Below, one piece after another: positions 1 to 4,427 of a DNA stretch of 6,029 nucleotides. Source of the stretch: Deltaproteobacteria bacterium (GTDB lineage: Bacteria; Myxococcota; Myxococcia; Myxococcales; Myxococcaceae); assembly GCA_016875515.1 (NCBI GenBank), contig VGRA01000181.1:1-6029 (forward strand), given 5' to 3'. The translations under genes were made by a program, and so were the position numbers. The stretch's first letter is position 1, and every line of letters starts with the position of its first letter. The notes under the pieces are model-generated. The model was given only the letters and a program-made list of their open reading frames with translations. It was not told the DNA's origin and ran no database searches.

Positions 1-384
1 CTGCCGCAGCCTCACCTCCACCCCTTCCGCGTGGGCGCGCAGGGACACGCGCGCGCTGCCCCGCTCGCCTGCGGCGTCTGCGGCGGTCTTACGGTCTGCC
101 ATCACCACGTAGTCCGCGCCCGGCACATGCTCGAAGCGGAAGGTGCCGTCGGCGCGGGTGATGGCCGGCGGCGGCTCGAAGCCGGCGGGCGGCTGCACCG
201 GAGAGCCGGTGTCCGAGAAGAGCACCACCAACGCGCCCGTCACGGGGGCGCCCGCCGCGTCCACCACCTTCCCCGCGAGCGTGAGATCCCGGGGCAGGGG
301 CCCCTCGGCAGGCGGCTTGCCGCAGGCAGCGGCCAGGAGGACGCCGGCGCACAGGCAGGCGGTGAGTCGGGGGGAGAGGGCCAT
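1..384 (-). CDS. Lipoprotein with carboxypeptidase-regulatory-like domain (3' part missing)
   Basis: The gene is read leftward from the ATG at 384-382 and runs off the window edge after 128 codons without a stop, so its length is unknown. Residues 1-21 form a bacterial lipoprotein signal: one Arg, a hydrophobic core (CAGVLLAAA) and a lipobox-like LAAAC with the lipidated Cys at position 21. A short Pro-rich linker follows. Residues about 35-98 fit a CarboxypepD_reg/CNA-B type beta-sandwich: a GKVVDAAGAPVTGALVVL start, then ITRADGTFRFEHVPGADYVV, the usual 'D-G-x-F-x-F-x-x-V-P-x-G-x-Y' pattern. Such domains usually serve in adhesion, stability or substrate presentation on exported proteins; no enzyme domain is visible here. 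The start is chosen because it gives a clean signal peptide. No Shine-Dalgarno is seen upstream. It diverges from the gene at 441. The fold call is fairly secure; the function is unknown. Confidence 0.8.
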   Translation of the reverse strand, partial: MALSPRLTACLCAGVLLAAACGKPPAEGPLPRDLTLAGKVVDAAGAPVTGALVVLFSDTGSPVQPPAGFEPPPAITRADGTFRFEHVPGADYVVMADRKTAADAAGERGSARVSLRAHAEGVEVRLRQ

Positions 385-395
385 AACGGGGTGAA

Positions 396-401
396 AGACT
401 A
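396..401 (-). promoter_or_regulatory. Candidate -10 element (TAGTCT) for the leftward lipoprotein gene
   Basis: Read on the minus strand, TAGTCT lies 11 bases before the ATG at 384, and there is no ribosome binding site between them. A TANNNT hexamer so close to the start codon would place transcription start about 4-6 bases before the ATG, giving a nearly leaderless mRNA. No clear -35 is visible. This is inference from a 6-base match. Confidence 0.3.
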
Positions 402-404
402 GCG

Positions 405-435
405 CGGGGCAGGGTGGGGGGCGAGACTTGCCCCG
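405..435 (+). repeat. Inverted repeat just upstream of the 441 gene
   Basis: CGGGGCAGG at 405-413 pairs with CTTGCCCCG at 427-435: nine pairs, one of them G-U, around a 13-base G-rich loop. It sits in the short gap between two divergent genes and ends at the alternative GTG start at 435. In RNA it could fold in the leader of the rightward gene and cover that start; in DNA it could be an operator. It could also be chance in such GC-rich sequence. Confidence 0.4.
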
Positions 436-440
436 TGAGC

Positions 441-824
441 ATGGAGTCCCAGCGGGAAGGGGAGAGGCTGCAGGCACTGCTCGACGCGGCGTTCGCGTCC
501 GGGGATGCGCGGGAGGCCGGCGCACTCATTCTGGCGCAGCGGGCGTTCATCGCGGAGCGGGCGGGGGCGAGCTGGAGCTACGAGGTGGACCTCGGCGGCG
601 AGGCGCCGGTGGCGCACCTGCTCTCGTGGGTGCTGCCGAGGCTCCTGTACTTCCTGAAGAGCCGCGGCACGGCGGCCGGACAGGGCGTGTTCCTGAGCCT
701 GTTCCGGGACGGGCGCGTGCACTTCGTCTCCGCCTCGGACGCGCTGGCGCTGCTGTGCGAGTGGGCAGGCGAGCCGCTCGAGCGGCTGCAGGCCCGGTAC
801 GGGGACGACATCTCGGGGACATGA
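441..824 (+). CDS. Hypothetical protein, 127 aa, unrecognised
   Basis: I do not recognise this protein. The strong G/C preference at third codon positions and the regular alternation of hydrophobic and charged residues support a real gene. It has no signal peptide and no obvious membrane segment, so it is probably cytosolic. Residues about 3-40 look like two amphipathic helices rich in Ala, Glu and Arg. A short beta-like stretch (SWSYEVDLGG) follows, then a hydrophobic block (HLLSWVLPRLLYFLKSRG), a likely strand pair (GVFLSLFRDGRVHFVSA) and a C-terminal helix (DALALLCEWAGEPLERLQARYG). ATG 441 is used; GTG 435 or GTG 414 in the same frame are alternatives, and none has a good Shine-Dalgarno. 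It is divergent from the lipoprotein gene and convergent with HU. Its stop codon (822-824) touches the HU terminator. Confidence 0.7.
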   Translation: MESQREGERLQALLDAAFASGDAREAGALILAQRAFIAERAGASWSYEVDLGGEAPVAHLLSWVLPRLLYFLKSRGTAAGQGVFLSLFRDGRVHFVSASDALALLCEWAGEPLERLQARYGDDISGT

Positions 825-857
825 AAAAGGGGCGCCGCCCCGAAGGACGACACCCCT
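824..857 (-). terminator. Intrinsic terminator of the HU gene (13-bp stem, UUCG loop)
   Basis: Read leftward, the 5' arm is 857-845 (AGGGGTGTCGTCC), the loop TTCG is 844-841, and the 3' arm is 840-828 (GGGCGGCGCCCCT). All 13 positions pair, including three G-U pairs, and the tetraloop is closed by C-G, the extra-stable C(UUCG)G type. The 3' arm's last base begins a run of five T (828-824). The hairpin begins 23 bases after the HU stop. On the plus strand no T-run follows, so it should work mainly for the leftward transcript. Confidence 0.9.
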
Positions 858-880
858 GAGCCAGCCCGAAGGCGAGGAGG

Positions 881-1150
881 CTACAGGGTCTCCTTCAGCT
901 CCTTGGCTGGGCGGAAGCCGATGGTCTTGGAGGCCTTCAGCTTCATGATCTCGTTGGTCTGCGGGTTGCGGATCTTCCGCGCCTTGCGGGACCGCAGCGA
1001 CCAGGTGCCGAAGCCGGGGTAGCTGAACCGGGCGTCCTTCTTCACCGCCTTGCCGATGTTGTTGAACACGACGTCGAGGATCTCCGCCGCGTTCTTCTTC
1101 GTCAGGTTCGCCTGCGCCGCCACCTGCTCCACCAGCTCTGCCTTGGTCAT
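881..1150 (-). CDS. hup: HU family DNA-binding protein (nucleoid-associated), 89 aa
   Basis: This is a small basic histone-like protein that, as a dimer, binds and bends DNA with little sequence specificity and compacts the nucleoid. The full family length (about 90 aa) is present. Residues 1-45 form the helical dimerisation part (MTKAELVEQVAAQ..LTKKNAAEILDVVF). Residues 46-65 cover the HU/IHF signature region, GFGTW followed by RSRKARKIRNPQT, with Pro63 in the arm tip that intercalates into DNA in this family. The end (KASKTIGFRPAKELKETL) is the usual closing strand and helix. Two departures from the classic signature are Trp50 where an aliphatic or Phe is common, and Ile60 in place of the usual Gly before RNP. 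The ATG at 1150 is preceded by a good ribosome binding site; the frame stays open upstream but is not HU-like there. It has its own candidate promoter and a clear terminator. Confidence 0.96.
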   Translation of the reverse strand: MTKAELVEQVAAQANLTKKNAAEILDVVFNNIGKAVKKDARFSYPGFGTWSLRSRKARKIRNPQTNEIMKLKASKTIGFRPAKELKETL

Positions 1151-1153
1151 GTG

Positions 1154-1160
1154 CCCCTCC
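1154..1160 (-). promoter_or_regulatory. Ribosome binding site of the HU gene
   Basis: GGAGGGG on the minus strand lies 3 bases before the ATG at 1150 (5 bases from its GGAGG core), a strong Shine-Dalgarno that fixes the start. Part of it (GGGG, 1157-1154) can pair with CCCC at 1165-1162 around a CGGA loop, a small hairpin that might dampen translation. Confidence 0.85.
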
Positions 1161-1186
1161 GGGGGTGGGTGAAAAGTGAGGCGCGC

Positions 1187-1216
1187 TGGGTACCAACGAA
1201 TACGGAATTGTGTCAA
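1187..1216 (-). promoter_or_regulatory. Candidate promoter of the HU gene
   Basis: On the minus strand a perfect TTGACA -35 box (1216-1211) is followed after 18 bases by TACCCA (1192-1187). The second element keeps only the TA of the -10 consensus, so it is weak. The position would give a leader of about 30 bases carrying the strong ribosome binding site. The surrounding DNA is less GC-rich than the flanking genes, as expected for a promoter. Confidence 0.5.
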
Positions 1217-1251
1217 TGCGCGAATCGCGTCTGAGGCCAATTTGCCGGCCT

Positions 1252-1323
1252 TGAACGTCACATCGTTCACATGTTTGTCGCACCTTCAACGATGCAAACG
1301 GGCAACAACAAAACCAACGTTGT
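1252..1323. promoter_or_regulatory. AACG half-site cluster with palindromes, possible operator region
   Basis: This stretch lies between HU and the beta-helix gene, in the least GC-rich part of the window. TGAACG (1252-1257) and CGTTCA (1264-1269) form a perfect inverted repeat with a 6-base spacer. CATCGTT (1261-1267) is repeated inverted as AACGATG (1288-1294). CAACGTTG (1315-1322) is an 8-base palindrome. AACG also occurs at 1297-1300 and, outside the cluster, at 1195-1198. Repeated half-sites in both orientations resemble a regulator's binding region, but no known regulator motif is recognised. The 1151-1446 gap holds no credible gene. Confidence 0.35.
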
Positions 1324-1354
1324 CTCAATAGATCCGCTCTGAGTTGATGGTGAT

Positions 1355-1383
1355 CTGTCATTCTTGTTTAGCCTTTGTAAAAT
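1355..1383 (+). promoter_or_regulatory. Candidate sigma-70-like promoter for the beta-helix gene
   Basis: CTGTCA (1355-1360, four of six to TTGACA), a 17-base spacer, then TAAAAT (1378-1383, five of six to TATAAT). Transcription would begin near 1390, leaving a leader of about 57 bases to the ATG at 1447. A second possibility is TACAGT at 1434-1439, which lies 7 bases before the ATG and would give a leaderless message. No Shine-Dalgarno is evident before this gene. Confidence 0.4.
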
Positions 1384-1446
1384 CGGCAGCTTGACTGGAG
1401 GCGCTGATCGGTTTGGACTGGGAACGGATCGGCTACAGTGTGGGCC

Positions 1447-2883
1447 ATGGATCTGCGGGGCGTGGTGCTGTGGGCGTTGGGGGTGTCCGGGTGCGTGGCG
1501 GGGTGGTCCGTCGCCACGCCGGCGGCGCGGGTCCTCCGCGTGGATGCGGCGGCACTGCCGGGAGGGGACGGTGCGCCGGGCAGGCCGTTTCGGACGCTCC
1601 TGGAGGCGGTGGAGGCCGCCGGGGAAGGCGAGGCGGAGCTCCAGGTGGCCTCGGGGGACTACCCGGGCGCCGTGCAGCTGCGTCCCGGTCTTCGGGTGGT
1701 GGGCAGGGGGGCGGTGCTCGTGCATGCGGAGGACGGCTGCGTGATGAGCGCATCAGGTGGCCGCCTGGAGAACGTCATGGTGCAGGGGGGCGAGGTGGGG
1801 CTGTGCGCAGCGGGGGAGGTCCACCTGCGCGGGGTCACCCTCAGTGGGCAGCGCCGCATGGCGCTCCGGGTCTCCCCGGGAGGTGCCCTGGAGGCGGAGG
1901 GGCTTCGCGTGGAAGCCGTGATCCCGGACACCACCGGGTTGGAGCTCCAACAGGGGGCCCGCGCCCGGCTGTCCGGGGCCCGCTTCGACGGGCCATTCGA
2001 GAAGGCCGTCTCGTCACACAACGCAGACCTGGTGGTGGCCGACGCCGCGTTCCATGATGCGCGGACCGCGGTGCACCTGGTGGGGGGCAAGGGGCTGCTG
2101 CGGGCCGTGTACGCAGGCGGCGGGCGGGGGCCGGCGGTCTACGTGGGACAGGCACAGGCGGAGGTGGTGGGGCTGCGGACGGCGGGCCACGAGTACGGGC
2201 TGCTCGTGGGCCCGGGCTCGCGGGTCAAGATGCGCGGGCTGGACAGCCGCGGCGCGGAACGGGCGGGGGTTGGAATGGAGGGCGCCGAGGGCGACCTGGA
2301 GGACGTGTCGGTCCTCAACGCAGGGAACCTGGGGGCCCTGCAGCTGACCGACTCGCGCGTGCAGGTGACACGGGCGGAGGTGAAGGGCCCCACCTATGCC
2401 GGCATCCAGGTGCTCGGCGGCGAGGCGGTGCTGCGTGCCGTCCGCATCCGGCACGTGGTGCGGGAGTCGGCCGGCGACGGGGATGGGATGGTGGTGCACC
2501 GGGCGCGGGTGATGCTGGAGGACGTGTCCGTCGAGGGGGCGGAGGGCGGGGCGCTGGTGGTCGGCTCGGGGGCGCAGGTGGAGGCCGGATCGCTCGAGGC
2601 GCGCTTCGTCCAGAACGGGGCGGTGTTCGCGGGCGGGAAGTCCACTGTCCGAGTCCGTTCGCTGAAGGCAAGCGGGGTGGGGGAGGTGGTGCTCGCCGCG
2701 GTGGAAGGTGCGCGCGTGCAGCTGCAGGGGCTCGAGGCGGAGGACGTGGCCGCGGTCGGCTGGGCCGAGTGTGGGTCCGCGAGCCGGCTGTGCGTGGGCA
2801 CCGTCAGGGGAACCGCCGCGGCGACGTCCCCGGAGGCGTGCGTGCAGTTGGGCTCCGAGGAACACCCCGCCGCCTGTCGCTGA
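1447..2883 (+). CDS. Putative right-handed parallel beta-helix lipoprotein, 478 aa
   Basis: The protein begins with a short signal (MDLRGVVLWALGVSGC) whose VSGC matches a lipobox, so Cys16 may be lipidated. Residues 31-85 show the opening of pectate-lyase-like beta-helix proteins: a GGDGAPGRPFRTLLEAVEAA block, then ELQVASGDYPGAVQLRPGLRVVGRG. About 340 residues of repeating short strands follow, roughly 22-24 residues per coil (phrases such as GALEAEGLRVEAV, ARLSGARFDG, SRVKMRGLDSRGA, ARVMLEDVSVEGA). No aligned catalytic Asp/Arg set of a pectate lyase is evident, so a structural or binding role is as likely as an enzymatic one. Cys98 and Cys120 lie about one coil apart. The tail holds four Cys (442, 449, 465, 477), possibly disulfides capping the helix. 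Start ATG 1447 is used; GTG 1438 in frame is the alternative. It is divergent from HU and appears monocistronic. Fold likely, function unknown. Confidence 0.85.
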   Translation: MDLRGVVLWALGVSGCVAGWSVATPAARVLRVDAAALPGGDGAPGRPFRTLLEAVEAAGEGEAELQVASGDYPGAVQLRPGLRVVGRGAVLVHAEDGCVMSASGGRLENVMVQGGEVGLCAAGEVHLRGVTLSGQRRMALRVSPGGALEAEGLRVEAVIPDTTGLELQQGARARLSGARFDGPFEKAVSSHNADLVVADAAFHDARTAVHLVGGKGLLRAVYAGGGRGPAVYVGQAQAEVVGLRTAGHEYGLLVGPGSRVKMRGLDSRGAERAGVGMEGAEGDLEDVSVLNAGNLGALQLTDSRVQVTRAEVKGPTYAGIQVLGGEAVLRAVRIRHVVRESAGDGDGMVVHRARVMLEDVSVEGAEGGALVVGSGAQVEAGSLEARFVQNGAVFAGGKSTVRVRSLKASGVGEVVLAAVEGARVQLQGLEAEDVAAVGWAECGSASRLCVGTVRGTAAATSPEACVQLGSEEHPAACR

Positions 2884-2904
2884 ACGCAGGATGCCCGGGG
2901 GAAG

Positions 2905-2958
2905 TCGGCGCGTGCGCGGGGTCCCGCGCCGAAGCCTTCGCCGGCTGGGGCCCGAAGG
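2905..2958 (+). repeat. Two adjacent inverted repeats after the beta-helix gene
   Basis: TCGGCGCG (2905-2912) pairs perfectly with CGCGCCGA (2925-2932), and an alternative inner pairing is GCGCGG/CCGCGC (2914-2919 with 2924-2929). Immediately after, CCTTCG (2935-2940) pairs with CGAAGG (2953-2958), with a smaller GGC/GCC pairing inside. They start about 20 bases past the stop at 2883 and may help end transcription of that gene. No T-run follows, so they are not classic intrinsic terminators. Confidence 0.35.
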
Positions 2959-2982
2959 GACACGCCGGGGCGGACCCGCGGA

Positions 2983-3031
2983 CCGCATCCGTGCACGGAG
3001 GAGGACGGTGAGCGTGCCCGGAGGGATGCGG
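2983..3031. repeat. 8-bp inverted repeat in the gene-free stretch
   Basis: CCGCATCC (2983-2990) and GGATGCGG (3024-3031) are perfect reverse complements separated by 33 bases. In GC-rich DNA a match of this size can occur by chance; no function is assigned. Confidence 0.25.
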
Positions 3032-3175
3032 CCGTGTCCGGGGGCCCGGTCAGGACAGCCGGTGTGGCGCACCGTTGGAGCGCGTGCAGCCGCCAGAGCG
3101 GGTTGTCTGGACGTGGCACTTCCCGGGCTGGAGAGGCCACCGGACGCACACCGACCCCGCGCCGCCATTCCCGGC

Positions 3176-3211
3176 CTCGGGCGACCGGAGCGCATCACGG
3201 GGGCGCCCGAG
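3176..3211. repeat. 8-bp inverted repeat with inner pairing
   Basis: CTCGGGCG (3176-3183) pairs with CGCCCGAG (3204-3211). Inside, CCG (3185-3187) can pair with CGG (3198-3200), leaving a 10-base loop. It might be a structured RNA element or chance. Confidence 0.25.
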
Positions 3212-3271
3212 CAGACGCGGCTCCGCCCAACGGGTGCCTGGCGCCGACCGCCGGGGGGGCAACGGTCCTTG

Positions 3272-3296
3272 CGGCCCTTGCGAACGGCAGGGGCCG
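3272..3296 (-). terminator. Terminator-like hairpin after the hydrolase gene (no U-run)
   Basis: The arms 3272-3281 (CGGCCCTTGC) and 3287-3296 (GCAGGGGCCG) pair around a 5-base loop. As plus-strand RNA all ten positions pair, one as G-U; as minus-strand RNA one A-C mismatch remains. It begins 10 bases past the hydrolase stop at 3306. No T-run follows on the minus strand, so any termination would be of the stem-only kind or would only protect the 3' end. Confidence 0.35.
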
Positions 3297-3305
3297 GGAG
3301 CGCCC

Positions 3306-4382
3306 TCATTGCTTGACCGTCGTCGCCCTCGCCTCCAGCCACTGACGCACCACCGGGAACAGTTCGGTCGGCGCCCCGGTGCCGAAGCACAGGTCCCCGT
3401 GGCCGTAGTCCATGGCGTGGCCGTGCGCGCACCCGAACACCCGAAGGCTCTTGTCCGAGGACGCGGAGGCCTCGAAGGCGCGCACCACCCCTTCGGCCGG
3501 AGCCAGGTGGTCCACTGTACCGGCGCAGAACAGCAACGGCAGGTCCAGCCGCAGCGCCTGGGCGCGGTAGTCCACCGCCCCGTCCCGCGAGCGGAACTGG
3601 CCGGAAGCAAACCAGTCCGAGAGCTGCCTCAGCACCCCGTGGCTGATGGATGAGAGCACCTCCGCGGACAGCAGCCGCTGCACGGGTGGCGGGACGTGGG
3701 CCGGGTTCATCACCACGTCCGCCATGGGCAGCACCCACCGGCCCACCACCGGCGCCGCCGCGAGCGTCACCCAGGACAGCCGCAGCCGGAACGGCCAGGA
3801 GAGCAGCAGCCCCAGCAACAAGGCCCGCGCCAGCACCGGGTGGCTGCCCATGAACAAAGGCGAGCCCAGCGCCACCAGCCCCTTCAGCTGCCCCGCCGCC
3901 GGCCCGCCCGCCGCCGCCAACCCGATCAGCCCCCCCAGCGAGTGGCCCACCCACAGCACCTGCGCCGCCCCGGACTCCCGCCGCACGGCCTCCAGCACCG
4001 CCGGCACGTCCAGGTGGATGTGCTCGTCCACCCCGTGGCCTTTCCCCCAACGGCCCGAGCGCCCCGTCCCGCGGAAGTCCACCGCCCAGGTCTCGAACCC
4101 CGCGTCGTTCAGCGCATGGGCGAGCGACCAGCGCGGCTCAAAGTCCATGAACCGGTGCGTCACCCCCAGCCCGTGGGCGAGCACCACCGGCTCGGCGAAC
4201 CGCCGCACCCGGGGGGGCCTCTGGAAAACGGCCACCTCCCAGCCGTCCGCCGTGCGCACGCGGAGGTGGCGCCCCGGGGCCTCGCGGAGGCGGTACAGGC
4301 GCCATGCCCCGAGGGTCCACGCCCCGGCCAGCAAGCCGAGCACGAGCAGGGTCCAGCTGAGGGGGGAGAGGGGCAGTGTCAT
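3306..4382 (-). CDS. Membrane-anchored alpha/beta hydrolase, 358 aa
   Basis: This is a serine hydrolase of the alpha/beta-fold superfamily, most like lipase/esterase-type members; the substrate cannot be told. Residues about 8-27 form one hydrophobic segment (WTLLVLGLLAGAWTLGAW) followed by Arg-rich sequence, suggesting an inner-membrane anchor or uncleaved signal. HGLG at 70-73 is the oxyanion-loop motif. GHSLGG at 146-151 is the nucleophile elbow with Ser148. CAGTVDHLAP near 286-295 supplies the likely acid, Asp291, and DYGHGDL at 325-331 the likely base, His328. Residues 187-240 form a hydrophobic insert, a probable lid (LLLGLLLSWPFRLRLSW...), which would suit lipid-like substrates. Start ATG 4382 puts the anchor at the N-terminus; an in-frame start further upstream (4451) would overlap pssA. 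There is no good Shine-Dalgarno at normal distance. It is divergent from pssA across 45 bp. Confidence 0.9.
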   Translation of the reverse strand: MTLPLSPLSWTLLVLGLLAGAWTLGAWRLYRLREAPGRHLRVRTADGWEVAVFQRPPRVRRFAEPVVLAHGLGVTHRFMDFEPRWSLAHALNDAGFETWAVDFRGTGRSGRWGKGHGVDEHIHLDVPAVLEAVRRESGAAQVLWVGHSLGGLIGLAAAGGPAAGQLKGLVALGSPLFMGSHPVLARALLLGLLLSWPFRLRLSWVTLAAAPVVGRWVLPMADVVMNPAHVPPPVQRLLSAEVLSSISHGVLRQLSDWFASGQFRSRDGAVDYRAQALRLDLPLLFCAGTVDHLAPAEGVVRAFEASASSDKSLRVFGCAHGHAMDYGHGDLCFGTGAPTELFPVVRQWLEARATTVKQ

Positions 4383-4399
4383 GGAAGAAGCGGAGCCAT
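4379..4399 (-). other. Possible 6-codon leader ORF overlapping the hydrolase start
   Basis: Upstream of the hydrolase, on the minus strand, ATG at 4399-4397 opens a tiny frame encoding MAPLLP that stops with TGA at 4381-4379. Its stop overlaps the hydrolase ATG (ATGA overlap), the usual geometry of translational coupling. AGAGGA (4407-4402) precedes it but only 2-3 bases away, closer than normal, which weakens the case. It may be chance. Confidence 0.25.
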
Positions 4400-4427
4400 C
4401 GTCCTCTGTTAATGTCCTGAGCGTCCC
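4383..4427. promoter_or_regulatory. 45-bp shared divergent promoter gap (hydrolase / pssA)
   Basis: Both genes must be driven from this gap or from within the other gene. TAATGT (4410-4415, plus) is a TANNNT -10-like element 12 bases before the pssA GTG, predicting a very short leader. On the minus strand TTAACA (4413-4408) overlaps it almost completely and would serve the hydrolase. The two share the central TTAA. No clear -35 is seen for either. Confidence 0.4.

Larger units (their letters stand above)
2884..3305. other. Gene-free GC-rich stretch, 422 bp
   Basis: This lies between the 3' ends of the rightward beta-helix gene and the leftward hydrolase gene. Open frames exist on both strands, but their translations are dominated by Arg, Pro, Gly and Ala with no domain-like pattern, and I assign no gene. 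The sequence holds several perfect inverted repeats (described separately) and a terminator-like hairpin for the hydrolase. No transposon ends, tRNA or array is seen. A decayed gene is possible but unproven. Confidence 0.6.

Noticed and set aside
829..841. GGGGCGCCGCCCC as a terminator for the rightward 441 gene.
   Set aside because: No T-run follows on the plus strand; the U-run and full 13-pair stem fit the leftward HU transcript.
399..1361. A 320-codon minus-strand frame covering HU and the 441 gene.
   Set aside because: It covers HU on the same strand in a different frame and is antisense to the 441 gene; composition is low-complexity and it does not resemble a protein family.
1391..1396. 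TTGACT as a -35 box for the beta-helix gene.
   Set aside because: At 16-18 bases downstream there is no -10-like hexamer, and the next TANNNT (1434) is 37 bases away.
2708..3345. Plus-strand frames of 80-202 codons starting at 2708, 2769 or 3034 that extend into the gene-free stretch.
   Set aside because: Arg/Pro/Gly-rich translations with no hydrophobic core or motif; two begin inside the beta-helix gene. No ribosome binding site or promoter favours any of them.
2014..4050. A 678-codon open frame on the minus strand, running antisense through the beta-helix gene and into the hydrolase gene.
   Set aside because: It overlaps two well-supported genes. Its translation is a Gly/Arg/Pro/Ala/His-rich string with no domain pattern, as expected of an off-frame reading in GC-rich DNA where stop codons are rare.
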